Origin: Diaphorobacter sp. HDW4B
GTDB lineage: Bacteria; Pseudomonadota; Gammaproteobacteria; Burkholderiales; Burkholderiaceae_C
NCBI RefSeq assembly: GCF_011305535.1
Contig: NZ_CP049905.1
Location: 1,994,001-2,058,000, forward strand
Direction: 5' to 3'
DNA: 64,000 nt
A program made the translations under genes and the position numbers. How positions within the stretch are numbered: position 1 is the stretch's first letter; each line of letters starts with the position of its first letter. Below are positions 1 through 10,000 of the stretch, piece by piece. The notes beneath the pieces are model-generated. The model searched no databases, was not told the origin of the DNA, and saw only the letters and a program-made list of their open reading frames with translations.

Positions 1-1600
1 TGACCACTGTGAAGTGGGTCGGTGTGAGCAGCACGTCCGTGTCAGTGGCTGTGCACGGGGACGACGCGGTGCAGTTGGCACCCGTCACGCTCGCCACGTT
101 GTTCACGCTGGTCACGGTCGGGCTCACCAATGCGATGACCTGTGCCGTCACCGTGTAGCTCACGCTGCCGTTCACTCCCGCGCTGGCGGCGGGAACGGTG
201 ATGCCTGTGCAACCCAGCGTCGGGGTCAGGCCGCAGGTACCAGTGACAGCGCCAGTGCCGGTCGTGCTACTCGGAGTGATGGACTGGATCGTCATGCCCG
301 TGGGCACATCCATCCACGCTACGCCAGCGGCAGCCAGATCACCGCTGTTGGCGATGGTCACGGTGTACGTGGTGCCAGCCCCCTCGGTGAGTTGGGTCAC
401 GCCGTTGGTCTTGGTGACGCTCAGCGTGGCTGGCTTGAGGATGTCGTCGGTGTCCATCGCGGTGCATTGGTTGGTGCCCGTGCAGGAGGTGCTGCTCGGG
501 AATGCGGCTGTGTTTTTTGCATTGCCAGCACCGGTGGCACCATTGACCGTGGCCAGGACGGAGTAGGTGATGGACTCGCCCGGGGCCAGCGTGATGTTGG
601 AGCAACCCGAGGCGACGCACAGCCCTTCGTTGCTGTTGGGGCCGACGGCGGTGTCGGTGATCTGGCTCACGCTCACGCCGGTGGGCGTGTCAGTCCACTG
701 CACGCCTGTGGCGGCGGTTTCGCCCGTGTTCGACAGCGTCACCGTGTAGGTGGTGGTGCTGCCGAAGACCACCTGATTCACGCCGTTGGTCTTGGTGATG
801 TTCAGGTTGGCGGGCTTGAGGATGGTGTCGGTGTCACGGCTGCAATCGGCAGCCGGGAGGGTTGCGCAGGTGGCATTGCCGATTTTGGCCGTGTTGAAGA
901 CCGCCCCACCTGGCGTGACCCCGCTGCCGACCGCGGCCACCACGGAATAGGTGATGGACTGCTGCGAGGGCAGCGTGATGCCGGAGCATGTCGCCAGGGT
1001 CGTCGTGACGGTACACGTCCCCACATTGGCACCCGCACTGGGAGCGGCCCCGGGAATGACGTTCACCAGTGTCAGTCCGGCAGACGGGGTGTCTGTCCAG
1101 GTCAGATTGGAAGAAGTGCTGGAACCCGTGTTGGTCAGCGTCACCAGATAGGTGGTCTGCGTTCCGGCGGACAGCTTGTCCACATTGTTGGTCTTGGTGA
1201 TGCTCAGGGCACCGTTCACCACGATGGGATCGTTGTCCACAGAGGTGCACGACAAGACCGGAGCCCCATTGGTGCAGTTGGCGCCATGCACCGTGGCCGT
1301 GTTGGTGGCCGTTGCACCGACGGTCTGGCTGACGGTGGCCGTCACGGTGTAGGTAAGGGATGCCCCAGGCGCAAGCGTGATGCCCGAGCACACCATGCCC
1401 GTGCAAGTGCCTGCCGCGCTGCCGCTGCCCACGCTGCTTGGCGGGGCAATGCCCAGCACCGTCAGATTGCTGGCGCTGTCGGTCCATTGCACCCCGGTCG
1501 CGGGCAGGCCACCACTGTTGCTCAGCGTCACGTTGTACGTCGTGGGGCTGCCTGCCACGAGCGTGTTGACGTTGTTGGTCTTCACCACGCTCACGCTGGC
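1..1600 (-). repeat. Tandem DUF11 coding repeats
   Basis: At least four diverged tandem units of roughly 380-400 bp lie within the DUF11 gene. Their KTN-encoding starts fall near 1571-1585, 1185-1200, 783-800 and 402-419, and a fifth unit seems to begin at the window edge. The units are similar at protein level but clearly diverged at DNA level, so they look old rather than recently amplified. Confidence 0.75.
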
Positions 1601-2470
1601 AGGCGTGGTGACTGCCAGACGGTTGTAGGCAACGAAGGCGATGTCCGACGAGCCACTGAGCTTTTGAACGAATCCAGTGATGCGCCCCATGTTGCTGGCG
1701 TCGATTCCGAAATCCCGGAAGTGATAGGCCAGCATGCGCAGGTCGCGATCACTGGCGGCAATGTTCGATGCCGTGTGGTTGGGATTCCAGAATTGCCAAC
1801 TCTGGCGCCCCACGACGTTGACAGAATTGAAGTTGATGCTCAACTCAATGCCGACCGTGACCCCTGCGCTGTCGACGAAAGAAAACTTGTCCACAGCGGT
1901 CGCGGGATCTCCCACCTGTGTCACGAGCACGTCGGGAATCAAGTCCGTCGTGGCGTCCGCATTGCTCACCGTCGCGTCGAACTTCAGAGGCGTCACCGGA
2001 ATATTGAACAAGGCCGTGTTCAAGTCCAGGCCACTGGCTCCATCGGACAGATAGGATGCGCGTGTCTTGGAAGGATCGTATGTGACCGCCCTCGGGATAG
2101 CGTTCAAACCTCCGGCTGCAGGGATCGAACTGGCCTGAGGCGTGAACGCTTGGAACGAAGCCTGAGTTGCCGTCGGGCTCAGAAAATTCTCGATCACGCC
2201 GGTCGAGTAGGTGACGCTTCTGGCAGGTGTGGAACCCACTGCAGCCGTGTATGCGGTAAACGCCAACAGGTTGTTGACCCCGTTGGCCGCAGCGGCTGCG
2301 TTGGTGGTGGAGGTCCACGTATTGTTGTTGTAGCTCCCCCAGACGGCGGTCACATTGTCCACCGCGCTCGCGGACATCGCCGCACCGCACAATGCCGCGC
2401 CCACCGACCAACGCACCAGCTTGGCAAGCAGCGCGCGAGCATGCAATGAGGAGGGCAGTTTTTTCGTCAT
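1..2470 (-). CDS. DUF11-repeat secreted protein, C-terminus beyond window
   Basis: This reading frame is open from the ATG at 2470 to the left edge, at least 823 residues with no stop. It starts MTKKLPSSLHARALLAK and has a Sec signal peptide with a likely cleavage after ASA near residue 36. Residues about 40-290 form a unique N-terminal region. From about residue 295 onward the protein consists of repeats of about 130 residues. Each begins with a V/I-x-K-T-N motif, contains TTYxVTLxNTG, a Cys pair around CxxxxCSGITLAPG, a SYTVxAxV strand and an NxAxVxGANC end. This is the DUF11 (conserved repeat domain) pattern of bacterial surface or secreted proteins. No anchor is visible because the C-terminus is missing. 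The long plus-strand frames here are only its shadow. Function beyond envelope or extracellular location is unknown. Confidence 0.85.
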   Translation of the reverse strand, partial: MTKKLPSSLHARALLAKLVRWSVGAALCGAAMSASAVDNVTAVWGSYNNNTWTSTTNAAAAANGVNNLLAFTAYTAAVGSTPARSVTYSTGVIENFLSPTATQASFQAFTPQASSIPAAGGLNAIPRAVTYDPSKTRASYLSDGASGLDLNTALFNIPVTPLKFDATVSNADATTDLIPDVLVTQVGDPATAVDKFSFVDSAGVTVGIELSINFNSVNVVGRQSWQFWNPNHTASNIAASDRDLRMLAYHFRDFGIDASNMGRITGFVQKLSGSSDIAFVAYNRLAVTTPASVSVVKTNNVNTLVAGSPTTYNVTLSNSGGLPATGVQWTDSASNLTVLGIAPPSSVGSGSAAGTCTGMVCSGITLAPGASLTYTVTATVSQTVGATATNTATVHGANCTNGAPVLSCTSVDNDPIVVNGALSITKTNNVDKLSAGTQTTYLVTLTNTGSSTSSNLTWTDTPSAGLTLVNVIPGAAPSAGANVGTCTVTTTLATCSGITLPSQQSITYSVVAAVGSGVTPGGAVFNTAKIGNATCATLPAADCSRDTDTILKPANLNITKTNGVNQVVFGSTTTYTVTLSNTGETAATGVQWTDTPTGVSVSQITDTAVGPNSNEGLCVASGCSNITLAPGESITYSVLATVNGATGAGNAKNTAAFPSSTSCTGTNQCTAMDTDDILKPATLSVTKTNGVTQLTEGAGTTYTVTIANSGDLAAAGVAWMDVPTGMTIQSITPSSTTGTGAVTGTCGLTPTLGCTGITVPAASAGVNGSVSYTVTAQVIALVSPTVTSVNNVASVTGANCTASSPCTATDTDVLLTPTHFTVV

Positions 2471-2670
2471 TCCGATCTCTGGTGCATCGCAGCCTCATCG
2501 ATGCACCACGCCGGAGCCGAACTGAACTGCCGAGCAAGGCCACGTCGTGCGCGCCCACTCACATGTTACCAATTATAACGAGGCACTATCAAAACGCTGA
2601 ATTTCACGGCAATTGCACATACTTCGCGGCAGTTTAGGCAAGTTCCGTCGAAGCAGGCGCATTTTGCAGA

Positions 2671-3462
2671 TCAGGCCTTGATCCCCGCCGTCGTCCCCAC
2701 ACCCGCCGCCAGATAGCCGCCATCGACCGGCAGCAGCACGCCGTTGATGTAGGCCGCGCCATCGCTGCACAGGTAGCAGATGGCATCGGCGATCTCGTCC
2801 GTGTTGCCCATGCGCTTGGCGGGAATCATGGACTCGAAGGCCGCCTTGGTCTCCGGCGTGTAGTTCTTCTCGGTCATCGCAGTGAGTACCGGCCCCGGTG
2901 CGACTGCGTTCACGGTGATGCCATAAGCACCCAGCTCCATCGCGAACTGGCGCGTCAATCCGGCAATCGCCGTCTTCGACGTGCCATAGGCCACCCGCCC
3001 CACGCCTGCGCGCTCGGAGCTGATCGACGCCAGATTCACGATGCGCCCGAACCGGCGCTCGGCCATACCGCGCGCCGCACGCTGCGAGCACAGAAACGTG
3101 CCGCCCACATTCACATCCATGGCCTTGCGGAACATGTCATACGAGCACTCCAGCACTGAAGCCACCGGCATGATGCCCGCGCTGTTGACCAGTAGATCCG
3201 CACCTTGGCCCCATTGCTTTTCGATGGCCGAAAACGCCGCGTCCACCGACTGCGGATCGCTCACATCGATGCTCACGGCCATGGCGCTGTCCGGCCTCTG
3301 CGCGTTCAACTGATCGGCGACCGCTTTGGCGTTGTCGATCTGAATGTCCAGCACCGCCACCCGATGTCCACTTTGCGCAAGCCGCATCGCCACCGCCGCA
3401 CCAATGCCCGATCCGCCGCCGGTCACGGCTGCCACCTTGGTGTTCTGTTGTTGCTGAGTCAT
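2671..3462 (-). CDS. SDR family NAD(P)-dependent oxidoreductase
   Basis: A 263-residue classical short-chain dehydrogenase/reductase of the usual length. The cofactor-binding glycine motif TGGGSGIG is at residues 14-21 and NSAG at 93-96. The catalytic Ser is near 146 (NLASIS) and the YxxxK pair is Y159/K163. The C-terminus has the family PG motif after strand 6 and the DGG near the end. Asp39 after the second strand suggests a preference for NAD(H) over NADP(H), which is an inference. The substrate cannot be read from the sequence; it is of the FabG/3-oxoacyl-reductase-like type. It is a stand-alone gene followed by about 200 bp before the DUF11 gene. Confidence 0.9.
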   Translation of the reverse strand: MTQQQQNTKVAAVTGGGSGIGAAVAMRLAQSGHRVAVLDIQIDNAKAVADQLNAQRPDSAMAVSIDVSDPQSVDAAFSAIEKQWGQGADLLVNSAGIMPVASVLECSYDMFRKAMDVNVGGTFLCSQRAARGMAERRFGRIVNLASISSERAGVGRVAYGTSKTAIAGLTRQFAMELGAYGITVNAVAPGPVLTAMTEKNYTPETKAAFESMIPAKRMGNTDEIADAICYLCSDGAAYINGVLLPVDGGYLAAGVGTTAGIKA

Positions 3463-3527
3463 CTTTTGCTGTCTCCTGAATCGCTGTATGTCGAGTGATG
3501 CCCACCTTAGCAGATGCCATCAAGCGC

Positions 3528-4022
3528 TCACAGAAACCCAACCCACCGCCCCGCCAGCAGCACCGCACACCACAGCAGCAACGACAAAGCCGCGCGCACG
3601 CGCACGCCTGTGGCCACGCCTTGCCCGTTCAGCAGCTTCGTCCAATCCGCACCGCAATGCTGCCAGGCGACATTGGCGAGCGCCGTCACCAACAAGCCGA
3701 GTTTGCACAAAAAAGCAGCATTTCCCCAGTAATCCAGCGGACGCACCGAGAACAGCCACAGCCCCGTCAACACCGCCAACGCCAAGCCCCACGCAGCCGT
3801 GCGCGAGAGCACAGCAGCCAGCGCGGCCAATGAAGAATCATGTGAAGAGTCACGTAAAGAAGAAGAACGCGCGATCAACTGCAGGTCGAGCGTGACAATC
3901 GAGCCCAACAGCAGCGCCAAGCCCAGAATGTGCGCCGCATTCACGAACAGATAGGCCGTGCCCGAATCCTGCAGCCAGCGCGCCCCCGGCCATGCAGCGA
4001 TCAGATCGAGCACCGATGTCAT
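3528..4022 (-). CDS. Four-helix membrane protein, DUF6644-like
   Basis: A 164-residue hydrophobic protein with about four membrane helices, roughly residues 22-45, 65-95, 98-118 and 142-162. The first helix carries the N-A-A-H-I-L-G-L-A segment, typical of small integral membrane proteins with a conserved His. It lies 26 bp downstream of the DUF6152-like gene on the same strand, and such genes commonly travel together, which supports the family call. Function is unknown. No signal peptide is visible. I am fairly sure it is a real gene and less sure of the exact family name. Confidence 0.7.
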   Translation of the reverse strand: MTSVLDLIAAWPGARWLQDSGTAYLFVNAAHILGLALLLGSIVTLDLQLIARSSSLRDSSHDSSLAALAAVLSRTAAWGLALAVLTGLWLFSVRPLDYWGNAAFLCKLGLLVTALANVAWQHCGADWTKLLNGQGVATGVRVRAALSLLLWCAVLLAGRWVGFL

Positions 4023-4048
4023 ATGCGCTGTCGAATCGATGCGCTAAT

Positions 4049-4441
4049 CTATTCCTTGATCCGCTCCGGATACATGTCGTACCGCTTGCCATCCAGCGTG
4101 ATGCGCACCGCCTTCATGTGCTGCACCTTGTGATCCTGCGCCCGGTTGCCCAGCACGGTGATGCGATCCCCCACCTTGGCCGTCTGCCCGGTGAAGCCCG
4201 AACGCTCGGTCTGCGACGGATTGCCCAGATCGACCTGCCACGACTGCCCCTGCGCGCTTTGGACCTGCAGCTTCGGATGCGGCGGTGCCATCGAGATCGA
4301 CTCGATCGTGCCCTCCAGCGTCGTCTGCTCCCCGTCTGCCCATGTCCAACCGTGATGCGCGAATGCGCCAGAACCGCAACTCCCCGCCAAAACCAGCACG
4401 CCACACAGGCGCCGCGTGAGCTTGTTGAATGAAGCATGCAT
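4049..4441 (-). CDS. DUF6152-like periplasmic protein
   Basis: A 130-residue protein with an N-terminal signal peptide (residues about 1-28, cleavage near AFA-HHGW). The mature protein starts with HHGW, followed by an OB-like small beta domain: a TTLEGTIESI strand, a PHPKLQV turn, and a VGDRITVLGNR segment typical of the DUF6152 family. It is probably translated with the membrane protein immediately downstream. A role in metal or redox handling has been guessed for such His-led periplasmic proteins, but nothing here proves it. Confidence 0.75.
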   Translation of the reverse strand: MHASFNKLTRRLCGVLVLAGSCGSGAFAHHGWTWADGEQTTLEGTIESISMAPPHPKLQVQSAQGQSWQVDLGNPSQTERSGFTGQTAKVGDRITVLGNRAQDHKVQHMKAVRITLDGKRYDMYPERIKE

Positions 4442-4603
4442 GGCATCTTCTCCTTGAAGGAAAACCGATCACACTGAAGCGACGATCATTTTCTCAAGAT
4501 GGAAGGCAAAAACGTCCAATTGCCCACACCACCAGCGGGCTTGGATTTGACGCGAAATCCAACGGCCTTGAAATAATTCAAGTCATTGAATTCATTGGGA
4601 ATT

Positions 4604-4679
4604 TGGCGCGGCTGGCGGGGATCGAACCCACGACCCTTGGCTTCGGAGGCCAATACTCTATCCACTGAGCTACAGCCGC
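4604..4679 (-). tRNA. tRNA-Arg (anticodon CCG)
   Basis: On the minus strand the 76-nt sequence folds as a full cloverleaf. The acceptor GCGGCTG pairs with CAGCCGC. The anticodon stem TTGGC/GCCAA encloses the loop CTCCGAA with anticodon CCG. The T-loop is GTTCGAT. The discriminator base is G, and the terminal CCA is encoded in the DNA. Confidence 0.95.
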
Positions 4680-4790
4680 GTGCTGTATGTATTGAGCGAG
4701 AGACGCGGTGGGCCTGGTTCGCTTCGTTGCAAACAACGAGCCCGCAAGCCACCGGAGCGCAGATTATGGCATGGCTGCGGTGGGTTCTTT

Positions 4791-5438
4791 TCAGGACTTT
4801 GGAGCAGGCGTGTCCTGCGATAGGTGCTTTTGGAATCCTAGACCTGACAAATAGGCATCCACTGACATACAGCCGGTAGGCGTCAGAGGGAAACTCCCCT
4901 CATTCAACACCCAGTTATGTATGAGTCCCACGAACAACGCATGCAAGCCCTGCGCCGCGACGTCTGCCGGCATGGGCAGTGCCACGTTCAGCTCCCGGGC
5001 GGCTCGGGTCAGGTCTTCGGTGAATCGGCCGCGTGAGACCTGTGCGGCTTCGACATGGCGCTCGCGCACGGCGGCGAGTTCGCCCACGTACTCCATCTTG
5101 AACAGCGCGGTGTCGAAGACTTTGCGGCGGCGTTCGTCCTGCGCCATGCTCTCGAAGACATTGCGGATGGATTTGCGGATGCGCTCCAGAGGCGGCAAGT
5201 CGCCATATATGTCGTCGCAGATTTCGTCGAAAGGCATGCAGATGCGGTTGAGCATGGAGCTGAACACGTCCACCTTGTCCTTGAAGTGCCAATACACCGC
5301 GCCGCGGGTGGCGCCTGCGCGCTGGGCGATGTCTCCCAGCGAGGTGCGGGATACGCCTTTTTCGAAGAACACCTCTTCGGCCGCATCCAACAGTTTGGTG
5401 CGGGTTTCGTCTGCTTCTGCTTTGGTACGCCTTGCCAT
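4791..5438 (-). CDS. TetR/AcrR-family efflux repressor
   Basis: A 215-residue regulator. The N-terminal helix-turn-helix is typical of AcrR/TtgR, with SRTSLGDIAQRAG followed by TRGAVYWHFKDK (about residues 29-55). The C-terminal ligand-binding domain is all helical and ends with the family's LF.GLIHNWVLN segment. It is divergent from the RND efflux operon, with a palindromic operator between the two. It therefore most likely represses both its own gene and the efflux genes, with release by hydrophobic drugs as in AcrR, TtgR and MexR-type circuits. The start ATG gives MARRTK, the usual N-terminus of this family. Confidence 0.9.
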   Translation of the reverse strand: MARRTKAEADETRTKLLDAAEEVFFEKGVSRTSLGDIAQRAGATRGAVYWHFKDKVDVFSSMLNRICMPFDEICDDIYGDLPPLERIRKSIRNVFESMAQDERRRKVFDTALFKMEYVGELAAVRERHVEAAQVSRGRFTEDLTRAARELNVALPMPADVAAQGLHALFVGLIHNWVLNEGSFPLTPTGCMSVDAYLSGLGFQKHLSQDTPAPKS

Positions 5439-5531
5439 GTCGCGGGCCCTCTGTGAGCCGAGTCTGTTTGTCTCTGGATTTCTATGCGGGAAAGACCTTC
5501 GATGAACTGAAGGTCATTACCCCTGAATGCT

Positions 5532-5561
5532 AATTATACATTTATGCATGTATGTATAATT
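5532..5561. promoter_or_regulatory. Palindromic TetR operator overlapping divergent -10 boxes
   Basis: A 30-bp inverted repeat is centred between 5546 and 5547. Thirteen of the fifteen base pairs are symmetric; only the pairs 5542/5551 and 5543/5550 fail. Each outer end contains a TATAAT-type hexamer: 5555-5560 on the plus strand and 5533-5538 read on the minus strand. One bound repressor would therefore cover the -10 elements of both divergent genes. Similar A/T-rich TACAT..ATGTA operators are known for AcrR and TtgR. Confidence 0.8.
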
Positions 5562-5679
5562 GCTGCATCAATTTCGTGGGATATGGGCAAGTTGCGCCTG
5601 TCTCCTTGGCGCCATGACGACATACGGGCGCAAGAACTGATCAATACCCTCAATAAAAATGTCAACCAGAAGGACTTTC

Positions 5680-6981
5680 ATGCATCCCGTGTATGAAGCA
5701 ACCGAGGCGGCGCAAAGCCACTCATCCATTGTGTTTCGCCGCTCCAAATCGGCAGCGCTCGTGCTGACGTTGGTCGCTGCGCTGGGCCTGTCGGCCTGTG
5801 GTGACAAGAAGGCCGAGCAGCAGCAGGCCCCGCAAGGCCAGCAAAAGCCGCCGGAAGTGGGCGTGGTCACGGTCGAGCTGCAGAACGTGCCCGTGGTCTC
5901 CGATCTGCCGGGTCGTCTGGAAGCTTCCCGCATTGCGCAGGTTCGTGCCCGCGCTGCTGGCATCGTGCAAAAGCGCAGCTTCCAGGAAGGCTCGAACGTG
6001 AAGGCCGGTCAGGTGCTGTTCCAGATCGACAGCACGCCGTACAAGGCCAATCTGCAGAGCGCGCAAGCCACACTGGCACAGGCCGATGCGAATCTGGCAC
6101 AGGCATCGTCCACCGCCCGCCGCTACAAGCCGCTGGTCGAGGCGAACGCCATCAGCAAGCAGGAATACGACGTGGCCGTGGCCAACGAAAAGGCCGCTCA
6201 GGCACAGGTCGCCGCTGGCAAGGCCGCTGTGACCAATGCAAACGTGAGCCTGGGTTATGCGACCGTCACGGCCCCCATCTCCGGCCGCATTGGCCGCGCG
6301 TTGGTGACCGAAGGTGCTCTGGTCGGTCAGGGCGATGCGACGCAGTTGGCCGTGATCCAGCAGATCAACCCAATGTACGTGAACATCACGCAGTCGTCGG
6401 CTGAAATCCTGCGCATGCGCGAGGCGCTGTCGCAAGGCAAGCTGTCGAGCGATGGCAAGGCGGGCGCTCGCGTGAGCGTGTACACCGACGATGGCCGCAA
6501 GATTCCGCAGGAAGGCCGTCTGCTGTTCACTGACCTAACCGTGGATGAGACCACCGGCCAGGTACAGGTGCGCGCCGAGATTCCGAACCCCGATGGCATG
6601 CTGCTGCCGGGCATGTATGTGCGTGTGAAGCTGGAGCAAGCCCAGATCGACAACGCCATGCTCGTGCCCCAGCAGTCCGTGACACGCAATGAGAAGGGCA
6701 ACTTCGTGATGGTCGTGGCCGAAGACGGCTCGGTCAGCCCGCGCCCCGTGCAGATCGGCCGCTCGCAAGGCACGAACTGGGTGGTGACATCCGGTCTCAA
6801 GGCTGGCGAGAAGGTGATGGTCGACGGCCTCGTGAAGGTCGGCATGGGTGCCAAGAAGGTGACTCCTGTGCCATGGACCGGCTCTTCACAAGCGCCGCAA
6901 GCACAGCAACCTGCCAGCGCCGCAGCCGCACCCGCCTCCGCAGCGTCGGCCCCCGCAGCAGACGCCTCTGCAGGCAAGTAA
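5680..6981 (+). CDS. RND efflux periplasmic adaptor (AcrA/MexA/TtgA family)
   Basis: A 433-residue lipoprotein adaptor. The signal peptide ends in the lipobox LSAC, with lipid Cys at residue 40. A biotinyl-lipoyl half-motif follows (VRARAAGIVQKR), then a long coiled-coil hairpin, the second lipoyl half (YATVTAPISGRIG), a beta-barrel, a membrane-proximal domain and an Ala/Pro-rich tail. I chose ATG 5680 because AGAAGGA at 5668-5674 is well spaced for it; an in-frame ATG at 5659 is possible but lacks a site. It links the inner-membrane pump to the outer-membrane channel and is the first gene of a three-gene operon under the divergent TetR. Confidence 0.92.
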   Translation: MHPVYEATEAAQSHSSIVFRRSKSAALVLTLVAALGLSACGDKKAEQQQAPQGQQKPPEVGVVTVELQNVPVVSDLPGRLEASRIAQVRARAAGIVQKRSFQEGSNVKAGQVLFQIDSTPYKANLQSAQATLAQADANLAQASSTARRYKPLVEANAISKQEYDVAVANEKAAQAQVAAGKAAVTNANVSLGYATVTAPISGRIGRALVTEGALVGQGDATQLAVIQQINPMYVNITQSSAEILRMREALSQGKLSSDGKAGARVSVYTDDGRKIPQEGRLLFTDLTVDETTGQVQVRAEIPNPDGMLLPGMYVRVKLEQAQIDNAMLVPQQSVTRNEKGNFVMVVAEDGSVSPRPVQIGRSQGTNWVVTSGLKAGEKVMVDGLVKVGMGAKKVTPVPWTGSSQAPQAQQPASAAAAPASAASAPAADASAGK

Positions 6982-7000
6982 ATAGTAGAAACGACCTCAC

Positions 7001-10000
7001 ATGTCGAAGTTCTTTATCCACAGACCCATCTTTGCATGGGTGATTGCCATTTTTGTGGTGCTGTTCGGTATTGTGTCGATCACACAATTGCCGGTGGCAC
7101 AGTTCCCGTCGGTCGCGCCGCCCACCATCTCGGTGACGGCGACCTATCCGGGCGCGACTTCGGAGACGATGACCGACTCCGTGCTGCAGCTCATCGAGCG
7201 TGAAATGAACGGCGCGACCGGTCTCATGTACATGGAGACCAAGGCCCCCGCCGGTGGCCAGGGCACGCTGACCATCACGTTCCAGCCGGGCACCGACCCG
7301 AACCTCGCGCAGGTGGACGTGCAGAACCGTCTGGCCCGTGCCACGCCGCGTCTGCCCTCCGTGGTGCAGGCGCTGGGCGTGCGCGTCGAACAGGCGATGA
7401 GCAACTTCCTGATGATTCTGGCGTTCCAGTCCACGGACGGTGCCACATCGCGCGATGACATTGCCGACTACGTGAACCGCAACGTGCTGCCTGAAGTCCA
7501 GCGTCTCGACGGTGTAGGCAAGGCCCAGCTGTTTGCGGCCGGTCGCGCGATGCGCGTCTGGATCGATCCAGCCAAACTGCAAGGCTACGGCCTGTCGATC
7601 GCGTCGGTGAATGCTGCGATTGCCGCACAGAACCAGCAGATCTCCGGCGGTGCGCTGGGCGATGCGCCCTCGATCCCCGGCACGACCATGAGCGCCACCA
7701 TCGTGGTGCCCGGTCAGTTGACCACGCCCGAGCAATTCGGCGAAGTGGTGCTGCGCTCGAACTCTGACGGTTCCACTGTTCGCATCAAGGACGTGGCGCG
7801 CGTCGAACTGGGCGTGGAAACCTACGCCTTCAATTCGCGTCTGGACGGCAAGCCTGCCGTGGCCATGGCCGTGCAGCTCACCTCGACCGCGAACGCCATG
7901 GCGACCGCCAAGCTGGTGAACGCCAAGATGGAATCGATCGCTCCCTACCTGCCCGCAGGCGTGAAGTGGTCGGCTCCTTACGACACGTCCAAGTTCGTGA
8001 AGATCTCCATCGAAAAGGTAGTCCACACGCTGCTCGAAGCCATCGTGCTGGTGTTCATCGTGATGCTGATCTTCCTGCAGAACATCCGCTACACGCTGAT
8101 CCCGACCATCGTGGTGCCTATTGCATTGCTGGGCACATTCGCCGTGATGCTGCTCGCGGGCCTGACCATCAACATTCTGGCGATGTTCGCCATGGTGCTG
8201 GTGATCGGTATCGTGGTGGACGATGCCATCGTGGTGGTGGAAAACGTCGAACGGATCATGTCCGAAGAAGGCATTCCGCCCAAGGAAGCCACGCTCAAGG
8301 CCATGGGCCAGATCCAGGGCGCCGTGGTCGGCATCACCGTGATTCTGGTGACCGTGTTCATTCCGTTGGCGCTGTTCAGCGGCGCGACCGGCAACATCTA
8401 CCGCCAGTTCTCGCTGGTGATGGCGATCTCGATCTTCTTCTCCGGCTTCTTCGCGCTGACGCTGACTCCCGCCCTGTGCGCGACCATGCTCAAGCCGATT
8501 GCCAAGGGCCATGCCCATGACAAGAAGACCGGCCTGCTGGGTCCGTTCTACAACTGGTTCAACCGCAACTTCGACAAGGGCGCCAAGCAGTACCAACGTG
8601 CTGTGGGCGGCGTGGTCAAGCGCTCGTTCCAGTCGCTGATCGTGTTCCTGCTGGTGGTTGCCGGCATGGTGTTCATGTTCATGCGCATGCCGACCTCGTT
8701 CCTGCCCGTGGAAGACCAGGGCTACGTGATCTCGCTGGTGCAACTGCCACCGGGCGCGACACAGGAGCGCACGAGCAAGACCATGGGCGAGCTCGAAGAC
8801 TTCGTGCTGTCGCAGCCAGAAACCGACCACATCGTGTCGATTCTGGGCTTCAGCTTCTCCGGTCAGGGTCAGAACATGGGCCTGGCGTTCACCACGCTCA
8901 AGGACTGGTCCGCACGTACCGCGCCAGGTCAGGATGCGAACTCGTTCGCTGGCAAGACCATGGGCGCGATGATGAAGATCCGTGACGGCTTCATCTACAC
9001 GCTGGTGCCGCCTTCGATCCCTGAACTGGGCAACAGCGACGGCTTCACCTTCCGCCTGCAGGACCGCGGCAGCAAGGGCCACGCAGCGCTGGTCGCCGCC
9101 CGCAACCAACTGATCGCCAAGGCCAACCAGAGCCCCTTCCTCGACGGTGTGCGCTTTGACGGCGTGGACGATGCCCCGCAGTGGGAAGTCAAGATCAACC
9201 GCGACGCCGTGGCAGCACAGCGCGTGAGCATGGGCGATCTGGCCACCACGCTGGCAACGGCGCTGGGCTCCAGCAACTCGACCGACTTCCCGAACAACGG
9301 CTACATGCAGCGCGTGACCATTCAGGCCGACGCCGGTCGCCGCATGCAACCGGAAGACGTGCTGCGCCTGACGGTGCCCAACGCCGCCGGCAAGCTGGTC
9401 GAACTCTCGACCATGGTGACCGCCAAGTGGATCTCCGGCCCGATGCAGGTGACCCGCTACAACGGCTATCCATCGATGAGCATCACCGGCAACGCCAAGA
9501 AGCCCTACACCAGCGGTCAGGCCATGACCGAGATGCAGAAGCTCGCGGCCGATCTGCCGGAAGGCTTCGGCTTCGAATGGACCGGTCAGTCGCTGGACGA
9601 ACGCAAGGCGGGCTCCTCGGCCATGTACCTGTACGCGTTCTCGATTCTGGCCGTGTTCCTGTGCCTGGCTGCGCTGTACGAAAGCTGGTCGATCCCGCTA
9701 TCCGTGATGCTGGTGGTGCCGCTGGGCGTGTTCGGCGCGCTGCTGGGCATGCTGCTGCGCGGAATGCCCAACGACATCTACTTCCAGGTGGCGCTGATCA
9801 CGGTGATTGGTCTGTCGGCGAAGAACGCGATTCTGATCGTGGAATTCGCCAAGGACCTGCACGCGGAAGGCATGAGCGCGCTCGACGCGGCGCTCGAAGC
9901 TGCCCATCTGCGTTTCCGCCCGATTCTGATGACCTCGCTGGCCTTCATTCTGGGCGTGGTGCCGCTCTATATCGCCTCTGGCGCGAGCGCGGCCAGCCAG

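Noticed and set aside
14-2449. 811-codon plus-strand open frame
   Set aside because: It is the antisense shadow of the DUF11 gene: very His/Arg/Gly-rich, no ribosome site and no domain, while the opposite frame has a signal peptide and regular repeats.
6797-9349. 850-codon minus-strand frame opposite the RND pump
   Set aside because: Antisense shadow with His/Arg/Gln-rich composition; the plus strand has the complete adaptor and pump genes.
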